Shown: positions 30,706 to 41,712 of the stretch, piece after piece
Layout of the letters: each line of letters starts with the position of its first letter
Position numbering within the stretch: position 1 is the stretch's first letter
From: Undaria pinnatifida
Taxonomy: Eukaryota > Sar > Phaeophyceae > Laminariales > Alariaceae
Direction of reading: 5' to 3'
DNA: 64,000 nucleotides
Assembly: GCA_012845835.1 (NCBI GenBank)
Contig: JABAKD010000007.1
Span: 10,389,665-10,453,664, forward strand
Program-made: the position numbers and the translations under genes
The notes under the pieces: generated by a model
The model's database searches: none
Told to the model about the DNA's origin: nothing
Seen by the model: only the letters and a program-made list of their open reading frames with translations

Positions 30706-32175
30706 CTAGGGTACCGTAAATAGAAGGGTCCTTTTTAGGGGCCTTTTTTGGCAGGCTCGGGACCCCTCAACGCGAGTAGCCCCTCCATTTCGTTGCGGTG
30801 TAAAGTACTGTGTTGTTGGTGTTTTGAGTTGACGATATCAATCCCGCCGCAATGTCCGGAATGGTAAGCTACGCGTCCAGACTAGTGATGTACCCTGCCC
30901 CAGAAACGTCGCCTGGAATAATTTTGTCCGAGAGGTACTGAGTCATTCGCACGAGAGAGAGGTGAAATCCCGGTCGGTAGTAAAAACTGGCGGAATACCA
31001 TAACATCATCATAACATCATCGTAACACCATCATAGCACCACCATAACATCGTCATATCATCATCACATCATAACGTCATCATACCACCACCATAACATC
31101 ACCATAACATCTCATCATAACAATATCATCACATCATCATGACATCATCGTAACATCATCATAACATCATCCTTACATCATCATGACATCATTGTAAAAT
31201 CATCATAACACCACCATAACATAATCATATCATCATCACATCTTAACATCATTATAACACCACCATAACATCATCATAACATCACCATATCATCATCATA
31301 ACAACATCATCACATCATCATAGCATCTTCGTAATATCATCATAACAACACCATAACATCATCATAACATCATCATAACATCACCAGAGCATCATCATGA
31401 CTTCATCATAACATTATTATAACATCATCACGGCATAATAATAACACCACCATAACATCATCATAACATCATCATAACGTCATCATAGCATCACCATCAC
31501 ATTACCATAACATCATCGTAACATCATCATACTATCATCATACCATCATCCCAACATCATCATAACATCATCGTAACATCATCATAACATCATCATATCA
31601 TCATCACATCATAACATCATCATAGCACCACCATAATATCATCATAACATCACCATAACATCGTCATAACATCATCACAACACCATCAAAACATCATCAT
31701 AACATCATCGTACTATCATCATAACATCATTATAACATCATCCTAACATCGTCATAACATCATCATAGCATCATCACATCATCATAACATCATCATAACA
31801 CCATCATGACATCATTATAACATCATCATAACATCACCGTACCATCATCATAACATCATCATAACATGAGATCATAACATGACCATAACATCATCATTAC
31901 ATCATCTTAAAACTACCATAACATGATCATAACATGATTATGACATGATCATAAAATGATCATAACATGATCATAACATCATCATTAAATCATCGTAACA
32001 TCATTATAATACTACCATGACATCACCATAACATCATCACAACATCATCATAAAATCATCATAACTTCATCATAACATCACCATAACATCATCATAACAT
32101 CATTATAACATCATCATAACATCATAATAACATTATCACAACACCGTCGTAACATCCCCCCTCCTACCACCGTAC
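30706..32175 (+). mobile_element. TIR-4 element carrying a 1.15-kb satellite
   Basis: Left end GGCTAGGGTACCGTAAATAG, then GGGACCCCTCAACGCGAGTA, CCGGAATGGTAAGCTACGCG, GAGGTACTGAGTCATTCGCA and AACTGGCGGAATACC. The 11-bp array follows. After it the element closes with CATCCCCCCTCCTACCACCG and TACCC, the expected right terminus. Confidence 0.75.
30997..32152 (+). repeat. 11-bp satellite ATAACATCATC, about 100 units
   Basis: Degenerate units such as ATAACATCATC, GTAACACCATC and ATAGCACCACC, with occasional indels. The same unit, in the same orientation relative to the host element, occurs at 47787-47976 and, inverted, at 23967-24007. Confidence 0.95.
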
Positions 32176-32562
32176 CCTTGATCGGATCGTACAAAATAAT
32201 CAATGCCTCTCGCACCTGGGGCAAGTCGTTAACATACGCACGCTAAGAAGATAAGGGCGCAACACTTTTTTTACAAGGCTCCTCGCTGGGCAAGAAGAAG
32301 GAGAAAAAAATGAGTGCGCTGATGCAGGCGCAAGTCGATGAACAACCCCCCCCGCGTGGCCTTGGCGTACGAATTCAACACACACCAGACACGTGAGTTC
32401 ACTATAGCGTCCCCCCCTAAACCAGCCATTATCTCTAAATATAGAACGTTTCATGACGAGAGGAAGCCATGAAAATATATATCTACATCCGTCTTGTATG
32501 CAAAGGAATAAGACATTCGATTTTTCATCCTTTAGCAGTGTAATTCTTTCCCGAAGAGACGT
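32176..32562. other. Unassigned sequence
   Basis: No family match or recognised frame. Confidence 0.4.
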
Positions 32563-32814
32563 TCTAAGTAAGGTAGCCCTCCCAACATTTCTTCAGCATA
32601 ATTGCTGGTTATGAAACCATCTCCAGGCCGTATCTCCTGAAACACGGTGGCCTTTGCCACTGCCAACGTCATCGTCCGGTAGTCCTTTGCACACATGAAA
32701 ACATGTGAAGATGTTGGTTTTCATGATGGCATCCTTCCTCGTGTCGATCAGCCACGAAGCGTTCATTTGAAGAACATCGCTAGGTTGGGGGGGGAGCTAT
32801 CGCAGAATTTGTAG
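32563..32814 (+). mobile_element. TIR-2 element
   Basis: GTTCTAAGTAAGGTAGCCCT to GGGGAGCTATCGCAGAATTT, with CCAACGTCATCGTCCGGTAG and CATCCTTCCTCGTGTCGATC. Confidence 0.8.
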
Positions 32815-32815
32815 A

Positions 32816-32909
32816 AATCAGCCTTTTTTGGTTTTTAAGGACGTGTCTTAAGCTCCCCAAGTGAGGGACCCAGGAGAAAAAGTGATACACCTCTATCGTA
32901 ACACTCGTC
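32816..32909 (-). mobile_element. TIR-1 fragment
   Basis: GTGTCTTAAGCTCCCCAAGT and ATACACCTCTATCGTAACAC form the GGTGCACC-side end only. It begins where the TIR-2 copy ends. Confidence 0.6.
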
Positions 32910-33160
32910 CTATTCTAAATCCTGGTAATTTGTCCCAAAAACGGGTTTCCAGCTGTAAAAGCGTTAAGGAGCATGCGTACGTGCTACGTGCGTGCCGAGC
33001 ATGTCCTGACGTTTTGAACCGGAAGAGCTCACAGCTTCCCGAAAACATGACCTCGCCGGAAGTATCAACAACGTGAAAAAAAAGATGAACAATCCCCCAT
33101 GGTCTATGAATGGCCTGACGATTTTTTATCGCAAAATGATGCGAAAATACATGGTTTTTT

Positions 33161-33248
33161 TTAACCCTTTCAGCACCGCAAACTCCCGACATAGGGCAAT
33201 ACACTTGGACTTGGAGTAGGAAATCGTTAGGAGTTGGAAATGAGTTAA
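33161..33248. mobile_element. 88-bp TTAA-bounded element (copy 1)
   Basis: TTAACCCTTTCAGCACCGCA at the left, GTTGGAAATGAGTTAA at the right. A second 88-bp copy lies at 36883-36970. TTAA flanks with CCC/GGG ends recall PiggyBac-type non-autonomous elements, but the inner inverted repeat is weak. Confidence 0.5.
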
Positions 33249-33611
33249 ATATGTCAGGATGTTCCTCGCAGTCGATAACAAGCAACGTGAAAATAACCGG
33301 CAAAACAGACAGAAGGTACGCTAGGGGCGTCAATTTTAGGGATTATCTTTCAGCGGCTCACTGCCACTCGCGAGTAGAGTGGCTGCCTTCCATCTCTGCA
33401 GGATCACAGGTCTACTCGGCGGAAGGGGCACGGTATATCTCCACGAATGCGGAGCCCCCCGTTCTGGCTTCGAGCAAACGGGCTCCCCCGAGCTCTCCAT
33501 TTCCGAACAAAAATGAGGGAAACTGACGCGAGGTGGATACACGCGTCTATCGTTTCTGTAAATAATCGACTGTGTTGTTCTTTGCTTATGGGATGCTTTA
33601 GGAGTGACCGG

Positions 33612-33886
33612 CGAGTCACCCCACGGTATTGGGGTTGCGCGTTTTGGACCAAATGCTTTTATGGTCGGGGTTGCGTTCCTGAACCGACGGGCCACCTGTT
33701 GGTCTGATTCTCTTACGAGTGCAATTGTGTCAGGATGTATAAGGACTACTAGCGCCTAGAAGAAGGCGTTGGCCGGATTGCGCGAACGACCGAATGAATG
33801 CCTTCGAAGTCATGCTTCGGGTGCGATATTGAACACATCGTGAAGTTCATTAGCGAGGTGTACACGTGGCACGACCCCCACACTGC
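33612..33886 (+). mobile_element. TIR-3 element
   Basis: GAGTCACCCCACGGTATTGG, GCGTTTTGGACCAAATGCTT, CTTACGAGTGCAATTGTGTC, GTTGGCCGGATTGCGCGAAC, GAATGCCTTCGAAGTCATGC. The right end is diverged. Confidence 0.75.
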
Positions 33887-34143
33887 ACATCTACTCAGTG
33901 GAACATCCATGGTCTAAATCGAGGAACACTGCGGATCTACTCGTTGGAGTATCCATGGTATACGTCGAGGAACGCGGAGCCCCGTTCTGTCGCGAGTGGA
34001 CGGGACCCCCCGAGCTCTCCAACTCCGAGTAAAAGGACGATTTCAAACTTGACGCGAGAGGCGGGCAGACGCGCCTGACGTCCCCGTAAATAATCGATTA
34101 CCATTATATTGTTCTTTATATTAAGGATTTTATGGGCAATCGG

Positions 34144-34482
34144 CGAATCATTCCACGGTATAGGTGTTGTACGTTTTGGACCAAAGGTTTTCCAAACGGG
34201 GGGCGTGCCCGACGTGAGGATCTATTTGTTGGTCTGATGCTCTCACGAGTACAATTGTGTTGGGACTCCTATTTAAGGCATAGAACACGAGGTCTTGGCC
34301 GAAATATGCGCTCTTACGAGCGTAATTGCGGTAGGAGTACTATTTAGAGCATAGAAGAAGATCTTGGCCGGAATAGGCGAACGAATGCCTCTTCGCAGTC
34401 ATTCTTCGAGTGAGAAGTCGAACTCCTCATGTTAAGGGCTTGGAAAACGCCCGCCGCGCACCCCTACTGTGTGGGATGACTC
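34144..34482 (+). mobile_element. TIR-3 element with internal 68-bp duplication
   Basis: GAATCATTCCACGGTATAGG to CACCCCTACTGTGTGGGATG. The block CTCACGAGTACAATTGTGTT through TTGGCCGAAATATGCG (about 34240-34308) is repeated as CTCTTACGAGCGTAATTGCG through TTGGCCGGAATAGGCG (34309-34376). Confidence 0.8.
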
Positions 34483-34513
34483 CGGCCTAGAACGTTTCAC
34501 TCCGGGCACGTGG

Positions 34514-34793
34514 AGAGTCATCCCACGCAAGGAGTACGGCGGACCGTGAACTTCTGAGCTCCTACTATTAATATAAGGGAGCTCGAATATATCACCCGAA
34601 GCATGACTTCGAAGGCATTCGTTTCGCGCAATCGGACAAAACCCTTCGGTGTGCGCTAGTGTAGGAAGCGAACACGACCATAAAAAAAACTACTGTATAG
34701 ACTGACCCGTGATAGCTCTCCACCTGACGAGCTCTACACCCCGGCCAGAAACGTCTGGTCCACAGAAGTGCAACGCCTATCGTGCTATGACTC
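34514..34793 (-). mobile_element. TIR-3 element
   Basis: GAGTCATCCCACGCAAGGAG to CTATCGTGCTATGACTCATG, with ACCCGAAGCATGACTTCGAA and GGCATTCGTTTCGCGCAATC in reverse order. Confidence 0.75.
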
Positions 34794-35035
34794 ATGGTAC
34801 GATCGGTATTACATAGGGTGTTGCACATCACCCCACCTACTACAACAAGGTAATAATCGCACGCCCTACGTAAGCGCGTGTAAGGATTTTCAGATGCGCA
34901 CGACCTAGACTTCCCATTATTAGCGAGTTGGTATGCGTGGCACGACTGCCACTGCCGACCTTGTACCGACCTCGGGTCCCCCTAAGGGTCCGTGTTAGGC
35001 TTGTGTGCTTAGGGCTAGCTTTGGGGGTGGAGGAG

Positions 35036-35116
35036 TCATTCCGCGATCGGGGTTTCACGTTTGTTTGGGGCCAAACTTTTCTGACCGCGGTCGGTCGTGG
35101 TCGTTAACCCACCTCA
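35036..35116 (+). mobile_element. TIR-3 fragment, left end
   Basis: GAGTCATTCCGCGATCGGGG and GGGGCCAAACTTTTCTGACC, running into the TIR-1 copy. Confidence 0.5.
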
Positions 35117-35560
35117 TGCCTGTTACGAGGGAGGTGCACCCTTTGTTTTCTGAGGCTTCTTAACCCGAGGAGAAGCTCTTCTCCCCTCACTCTCACAAAA
35201 TCCGGTTTTCGAGGAAACTACCAAGTTGTTGGCGGATGAAAAAATCTCTTGGTCTCTACGTGTCCGGCGAAAAATACATCAGAGAATGAAACGACCAAAC
35301 GGCTTCCGCTATACCTACAACGGGACCCGAAGGGTGCGCCAGCTAGCGTTGGGCTGCGAAAGCAACTAAGTTAAATCGACACACGACGCGTATGAAAAAA
35401 AATACGTGGAAGTGCGGTGAGCTAAAGCTTTATTATTCCCCATCCGCCGGAGGATGCAAAAAAAAAAAAAAAAATCCCGACGATTTTAGGAATAAGTATC
35501 CCCGTGGTTTGGAAAATGTTCAATATCAGCCGAAGTGCTAGCTCCGTCGTAGCAAGCGCC
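35117..35560 (+). mobile_element. TIR-1 element with internal insertion
   Basis: The left part has GAGGGAGGTGCACCCTTTG and GGCGGATGAAAAAATCTCTT. The right part has CCGACGATTTTAGGAATAAG and CTAGCTCCGTCGTAGCAAGC. About 190 bp of unrelated DNA (about 35270-35460) lies between. Confidence 0.6.
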
Positions 35561-36537
35561 TCTTAGCACCGCAATCCCTACACGGGGAAAACGCACTTGC
35601 ACTTAGGCTATCTGTGTGCCTGGGGTAGGATTGCTCACGGGGAGATTGCTCTCGGTGCCCGACAAGGGGCCGTCAGGCGGAGGAGAAGAGATAATAGGTT
35701 GAATGATACATTTTTTATCGTTCACTAGAAGTAGACCAGAAGATGTAGACACACACACGAAGATGACCACACTACTACTGAACGACGACAACTCGTGCAC
35801 AACTGAGCCTAATGGGGCTCAACTCGAGCATGTGAAGATTGGGACCGCCAATCATATCAATCGCAACAAACACTGCGCGCAACTCTCTGAAAACCTTGGT
35901 TGCACTGCCGTATGTGCGACGACACGGAAACTTTCTGGTGGGTCTCGCCTTGGTCAAACCCTTTCTCAGCGACGGTATAACATACTAAAAACCTAGGAAG
36001 CTATTCAACACCAATTAACTGATCAACCAACCAACTAGTCAACTAACTAGCCGAGAGACTGTACGGATTACCGACATTGTATCGAGAGAATCCCACTTTG
36101 TTTGTGTCTTCCAGCACTATTCGACCTATCAATGTACATACTTGGGCCACTACCTGTGATTTTCCAGTCGTATTACTCTTCTTGTGCTTTGCAAATGAAC
36201 AATATCCGATTATATTTGAGCGTCTAATTGAAGCCTTGTGGTTTGAACTATCTCTCAATCACTTCTTAGGCCGCTACTTGTGTTTTGCAATGATGTTACC
36301 CGATCTATATACTTACGCGATGGGATTACTCTTCGGGATATACCAGTGGTCTATCGTAAGATTACTTCCAAATTTTATTATCCTGTGCTCTAGCTCCAAG
36401 GGTTTTGTCCCCATGTCGGAGTGCGGTGGAAAAAAGCCTAATTAAGCAGGGGTCATCACGGTAAAGTATGAACGGAGATTCTGACGTGAGGACCGTCAGG
36501 AGATTTAGGCGTTACCCCCACCACCACCGCGTAGCAT
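35561..36537. other. Unassigned sequence
   Basis: A 122-codon plus frame (36077-36445) is hydrophobic but A/T-rich, internally repetitive and unrecognised. I do not call it a gene. Confidence 0.35.
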
Positions 36538-36609
36538 GCATGCGTCGCTATAACGCTATATATAGTCTATATAGCATGCGTCGCTATAACTCTATATATA
36601 GCTATAGTA
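36538..36609. repeat. 36-bp tandem pair
   Basis: GCATGCGTCGCTATAACGCT plus ATATATAG is repeated at 36574 with T for G. The unit itself is palindrome-rich. Confidence 0.85.
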
Positions 36610-36882
36610 TTTATTCACCATTGCCGGATGACAAACAAACAAGACGTGTTGCGCAAAGAATCCACAGAATGCCCAGCATGCAGGCAAAGAACCTTGGCGA
36701 CAGATTGTTTTGAGATAATATAAAGACAACGCAGTAACTGATCGTCTGTTAATGAAATGCCACAACAACCAGCACGGACACAAAAAATCCGAACGACAGG
36801 CATTCTATTAGACTATAATATGCGCTATTTGGTAAAAATGTGTGTCACGCAGAAGAGCTCAACCCCCCACACAGATAGGTGT

Positions 36883-36970
36883 TTAAACCCTTTTAGCACC
36901 GCATTCCCGATATGGGGACAAAACACTTGGAGTTAGACTTGGAAAAAATATGGGGTTGGAAATGGGTTAA
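36883..36970. mobile_element. 88-bp TTAA-bounded element (copy 2)
   Basis: TTAAACCCTTTTAGCACCGC at the left and GGTTGGAAATGGGTTAA at the right, the same length and order as copy 1. Confidence 0.5.
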
Positions 36971-37500
36971 GACGGTTGTCGCAATCTAGCCGCCTTCGTC
37001 AAAACAACACCGGCGTACGACCCATACAACGTAACATAGTACGCCCAACTCCAAGAGCGACACAGGACTTCCTCGCAATAACAAGCCCCTCCTTATCGAA
37101 AAACGAAACCGTGCACCGTCTTCTACCGAGCGTATGTATACACACAGAAGAATCCAAGCAGACGAGAGAGACCTTCTACGCCACTTGCTTGTTGTGGACA
37201 GTTGCTCGTGGGACGCATCAATCATCAAATCGCGCGAGGTCCACAACGCTTGATGAAAAAAAGGCGAACCCGCGCGCTTTACCCTTTAGTTGGCACTGCA
37301 TTCCAAGACGGCGGGCCAAACCGCTTGGAATTATAGACTACTACTACGGTACCCATAACTTCAAGACTTTTGAGTTTGGTACATCATGTCTGCACGTTCA
37401 AAAACTTTATTTTTGCATAAATACACGCGAAAGTACCAGGCCCTCTCTCGTGTAGCCTATATCCAGCATGGTCCAATACAACACATACATCTAAACCGAT
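36971..37500. other. Unassigned sequence
   Basis: A 159-codon plus frame (36976-37455) has no recognised domain and is opposed by minus-strand frames. Confidence 0.35.
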
Positions 37501-40500
37501 GCATTTCTATCCACAGCAGCTGTCAGATTCTGTCGCCCTCAGAAACGGGTTTTATAGTTTCCGCGCACAGACTGCCTAACATCACCCTGTTGACCCTGAT
37601 AGCTACACTGTTGTTGCAAGGGGAGTCGCCGAACTATATCCTCAAATAATGAGGACACACAACCCGTAATACGCGCGATCGGAGTATCACACACAGCTTG
37701 CAAAGATGAGTTTCGACAAAATTCTTCGATCTCACAGCTGGAGTGTATTTTCATTTTTTTAATGCTATAACCACACATATACGCAGTACTTGTAGAGAAG
37801 CATTACAGCTGTGAGATCGGAGATTTCGTCGAATTTCATTGTGCAAGCTGTGTGTGGCTGATATTTATTATAAAAAAAGAAAGAAATACACTCCATGGAC
37901 CAGCTGTTAGATCGAAGATTTTGTCGAAATACATCTTTGCAAGCTGTGTGTGATGCTGTACTCCGTTCGCGCGTATTACGGGTTGTGTGTCCTCATGAAG
38001 GATGGGTGATCTTTATTCTAAAAAATACACTCCAGCTGTGAGATCGAAGATTTTGTCGAAACTCATCTTTGCAAGCTGTGTGTGATATTCTGATCGCGCG
38101 TATTACGGGTTGTTGTGTGTCCTCATGAAGGATATAGGTCGGCGACTCCCCTTTCAACTACTCGTACAGTGTAAATATTCATCTCAGGTAAATTAATAGA
38201 TACTGGCAGATAGGAACAAGAAATGGGGGGGGTCCATTCCTGCGGATTTTGGCACTGAGCTATTATTATGGTTCCGTCGACCGGTGTTACACACACCAAG
38301 GAAAGTATCCCGGAACGTTCCTCGTGCCGAGATTCCGAACAAAATGCAACTTTTAGTGACCATATATAGATGTAAGGTTATAGGTGGGCCAAATGATCTC
38401 AAGTTCGGACAATTCGCCTTTCGATGCCGTATCTTACATATATATATTAACCCTTCTGAGCAATTGATATCACGTCATTATCTTTCTAGCCGTCCTCGAC
38501 GTAGCTTTCATTCACCCCCCCCCCCCCCCTCCAACGCCCCCTCCTTCCCCACACCCCGCACGATCGCCTAGACCCAGCACCGCACGTATAGCAAGCCCCT
38601 ACATATATGAGTGATACGCGCGATCGGAGGATCACACACATGTTGCGAACATCAGTGTCGACCACATCCTTGATCCCATAGCTGGAGTGTATTTTAATAT
38701 TGTATGCGACCTAAACCTCTTGAAACCCCCCCCCCCCCCGCCCCCCTTTTTTTTTGTTTTTTCGTCGCTTCCTCTCGCTTAAACGCCCCACCTACTATCG
38801 AAATCCGCCAGAGTAATAAACACTTCCACGCCCTGGATATCGCCTCGTTATCTTTTTGTAGAGCCGTCCATGCCGCTGCTGCTGCAATTCCCACCGATCC
38901 CCGCCCCCAACGCCCCCTCCTTCCCCACCGTCCGCAATATCGCCTAGACCTAGCACCACGCGTATAGCAAACCCCTACATCTATGCGACCTAAAGCCCTC
39001 CCGCCCCGCCCCCCGCCTCCCCCGCCACATTCCCCCCCCGTCCCCCACAAGAAGAATTTATAGTTTCCACGCACAAATCGATCTGCCCCACCCGTCCCCC
39101 CCCCCCCTACCCCCCTCCCGCCCCCCTTTTAATAAAAAATCAGGCCCCCACGTCCTTAAAAACTCCGCCCTCCCCTCACCGGTTATTCGACTTACGGGAT
39201 TCACTTGATAAACTGATGCATTTTTCCATCCGCACAGCTGTCAGATTTTGTCCCCCTCAGAAACTGGTTTCAAAGTTTCCGCGCACAGACTGCCTAACAT
39301 CACGCTGTTGACCCTGACAGCTACACTGTAGTTGCAAGGGGAGTCGCCGACCTATATCCTTCATAAGAACACACAACCCGGAATACGCACGATCGGAGTA
39401 TCACACACAGCTTACAAAGATGAGTTTCGACAAAAGGTTTTCGACCTCACAGCTGGAGTGTATTTTCATTTTTTTAATACTATAACCACACATATACGTA
39501 GTATAATAGAAGCGTTACAGCTGTGAGATCGAAGATTTCGTCGAATTTCATTGTGCAAGCTGTGCGTGGGTGATAATTATTGTAAAAAAAAATAAAAATA
39601 CACTCCATGGACCAGCTGTTAGATCGAAGATTTTGTCGAAACTCATTTTTGCAAGCTGTGCGTGATACTGTACTCCGTTCGCGCTTATTTCGGGTTGACA
39701 ATTGTGTGTCCTCATGAAGGATGGGTGATCTTTATTCTAAAATATACACTCCATCTGTGAGATCGAAGACTTTGTCGAAACTCATCTTTGCAAGCTGTGT
39801 GTGATATTCCGATCGCGGTTATGACGGGTTGTTGTGTGTGTCCCCATGAAGGATATAGGTCGGCGACTCCCCTTTCAACTAAAGTGTAAATATTCATCTC
39901 AGGTAAATTAATAGATACTACTGGCAGATAGGAACAAGAAATAGGGGGGGGTCCATTCCTGCGGATTTTGGCACTGAGCTATTATTATGGTTCCGTCGAC
40001 CGGTGTGACACACACCAAGGAAAGTATCCCAGAACGTTCCTCGTGCCGAGATTCCGAACAAAATGCAACTTTTAATGACCATATATAGACGTAAGGTGTT
40101 AGATAGGTGGGCCAAATGATCTCAAGTTCGGACCATTAGCCTTTCGATGCCGTATCTTACATATATATATTGACCTTTGTAAGCAATTGATATCACGTCA
40201 TTATCTTTCTAGCCGTCCTTGACGTAGCTTTCATTCATCCCCCCCTCCCCGCCATCCCACGACCCCTCCTTCCCCACACCCCGCACGATCGCCTAGACCC
40301 AGCACCGCGCGTATAGCAAGCCCCTACATATATGAGTGATACGCGCGATCGGAGGATCACACACAATGTTGCGAACATCAGTGTCGACCACATCCTTCAT
40401 CTCATAGCTGGAGTGTATATTAATATTACATGTGACCTAAACCTCTTGAACCCCCACCCCCCCCGCCCCCCCTTTTTTTTTTTTGTTTTTCGTCGCTTCC

Positions 40501-41190
40501 TCTCGCTTAAACGCCTCACCTAACATCGAAATCCGCCAGAGTAATAAACACTTCCACGCCCTGGATATCGCCTCGTTATCGTTTCAGAGCCGTCCATGCC
40601 GCTGCTGCAATTCCCACCGTCCCCCGCCCCCAACCCCCCCCACCTTTCCCACCGTCCGCAATATCGCCTAGACCTAGCACCACGCGTATAGCAAACCCCT
40701 ACATCTATGCGACCTAAAGCCCTACCCCCCCGCACCCCGCCTCTCTTGCCACATTCCCCCCCCCTCCCCCACAAGAAGGATTGATAGTTTCCACGCACAA
40801 ATTGACCTGCCCCACCCGTCCCCTCCCCCCCCCTCCCCCCCTCCCGCCCCCCTTTTGATCAAAATCAGGCCCTCACGTCCTTAAAAACTCCGCCCTCCCC
40901 TCACCGGTTATTCGACGTACGGGATTCACTTGATAAACTGACGCATTTTTCCTTCCACACAGCTGTCAGATGTTGACCCCCTCAGAATCGGGCCTTAACG
41001 TTTCCGCGCACAGACTGCCTAACATCACCCTGTTAACCCTGATAGCTACACTGTAGTTGCAAGGGGAGTCGGCGACCTATATCCTTCATGAGGACACACA
41101 GCCCGTAATACGCGCGACCGGAGTGTCACACACAGCTTGCAAAAAAAATGAGTTTTGACAAAATGTTCGACCTCACAGCTGGAGTGTTTT
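37501..41190. repeat. 1.72-kb tandem duplication plus partial third unit
   Basis: Unit 1 is about 37501-39217, unit 2 about 39218-40942, and a partial third unit runs to about 41190. Matching landmarks are GGTCCATTCCTGCGGATTTT (38230 and 39951), GTGATACGCGCGATCGGAGG (38611 and 40335) and ACCACGCGTATAGCAAACCC (38951 and 40675). Each unit contains inverted and direct Rep-5 pieces around CAGCTGTGAGATCGAAGAT, C-rich tracts and a copy of a TCCTTGGTGTGTG-containing block in reverse. No open frame is conserved between the units. Confidence 0.9.
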
Positions 41191-41394
41191 TAAATATTCA
41201 TAATAAATAAGGCACGTACGTGTCATTGTATTCGAGAATACACAGTTCTTCTATTATCCTCTATTTTTGTACGAGATTGGGGGTGCCCGAAAATACCAAT
41301 CACTCCCGTCAATGCTCTCTTTCGACTTTGTGGGATTTTTCATGAGGGGTCGATGTTGAAGCTCATTCTGCACATGATGGGATGGCAAACGAAG

Positions 41395-41712
<318 letters not shown>

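Larger units (their letters stand above)
33408..34490 (+). repeat. Tandem duplication of a roughly 530-bp block with TIR-3
   Basis: The order GGTCTACTCGGCGGAA, ATGCGGAGCCCCCCGTTCTG, CCCCCGAGCTCTCCATTTCC, AAATAATCGACTGTGTTGTT, TIR-3 (33612-33886) is repeated as GATCTACTCGTTGGAGTATC, ACGCGGAGCCCCGTTCTGTC, CCCCCGAGCTCTCCAACTCC, AAATAATCGATTACCATTAT, TIR-3 (34144-34482). Confidence 0.7.

Noticed and set aside
30997-32152. CRISPR-like array
   Set aside because: The unit is 11 bp, contiguous and degenerate with no spacers. It is a satellite.
36077-36445. 122-codon hydrophobic plus-strand frame
   Set aside because: A/T-rich DNA readily yields hydrophobic frames. There is no signal-peptide logic or recognised family, and two halves look internally related at the DNA level.
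37501-41190. LTR retrotransposon with long direct repeats
   Set aside because: The duplicated units are contiguous, contain no polymerase, primer-binding site or TG/CA ends, and carry C-rich tracts and Rep-5 pieces. Tandem duplication fits better.
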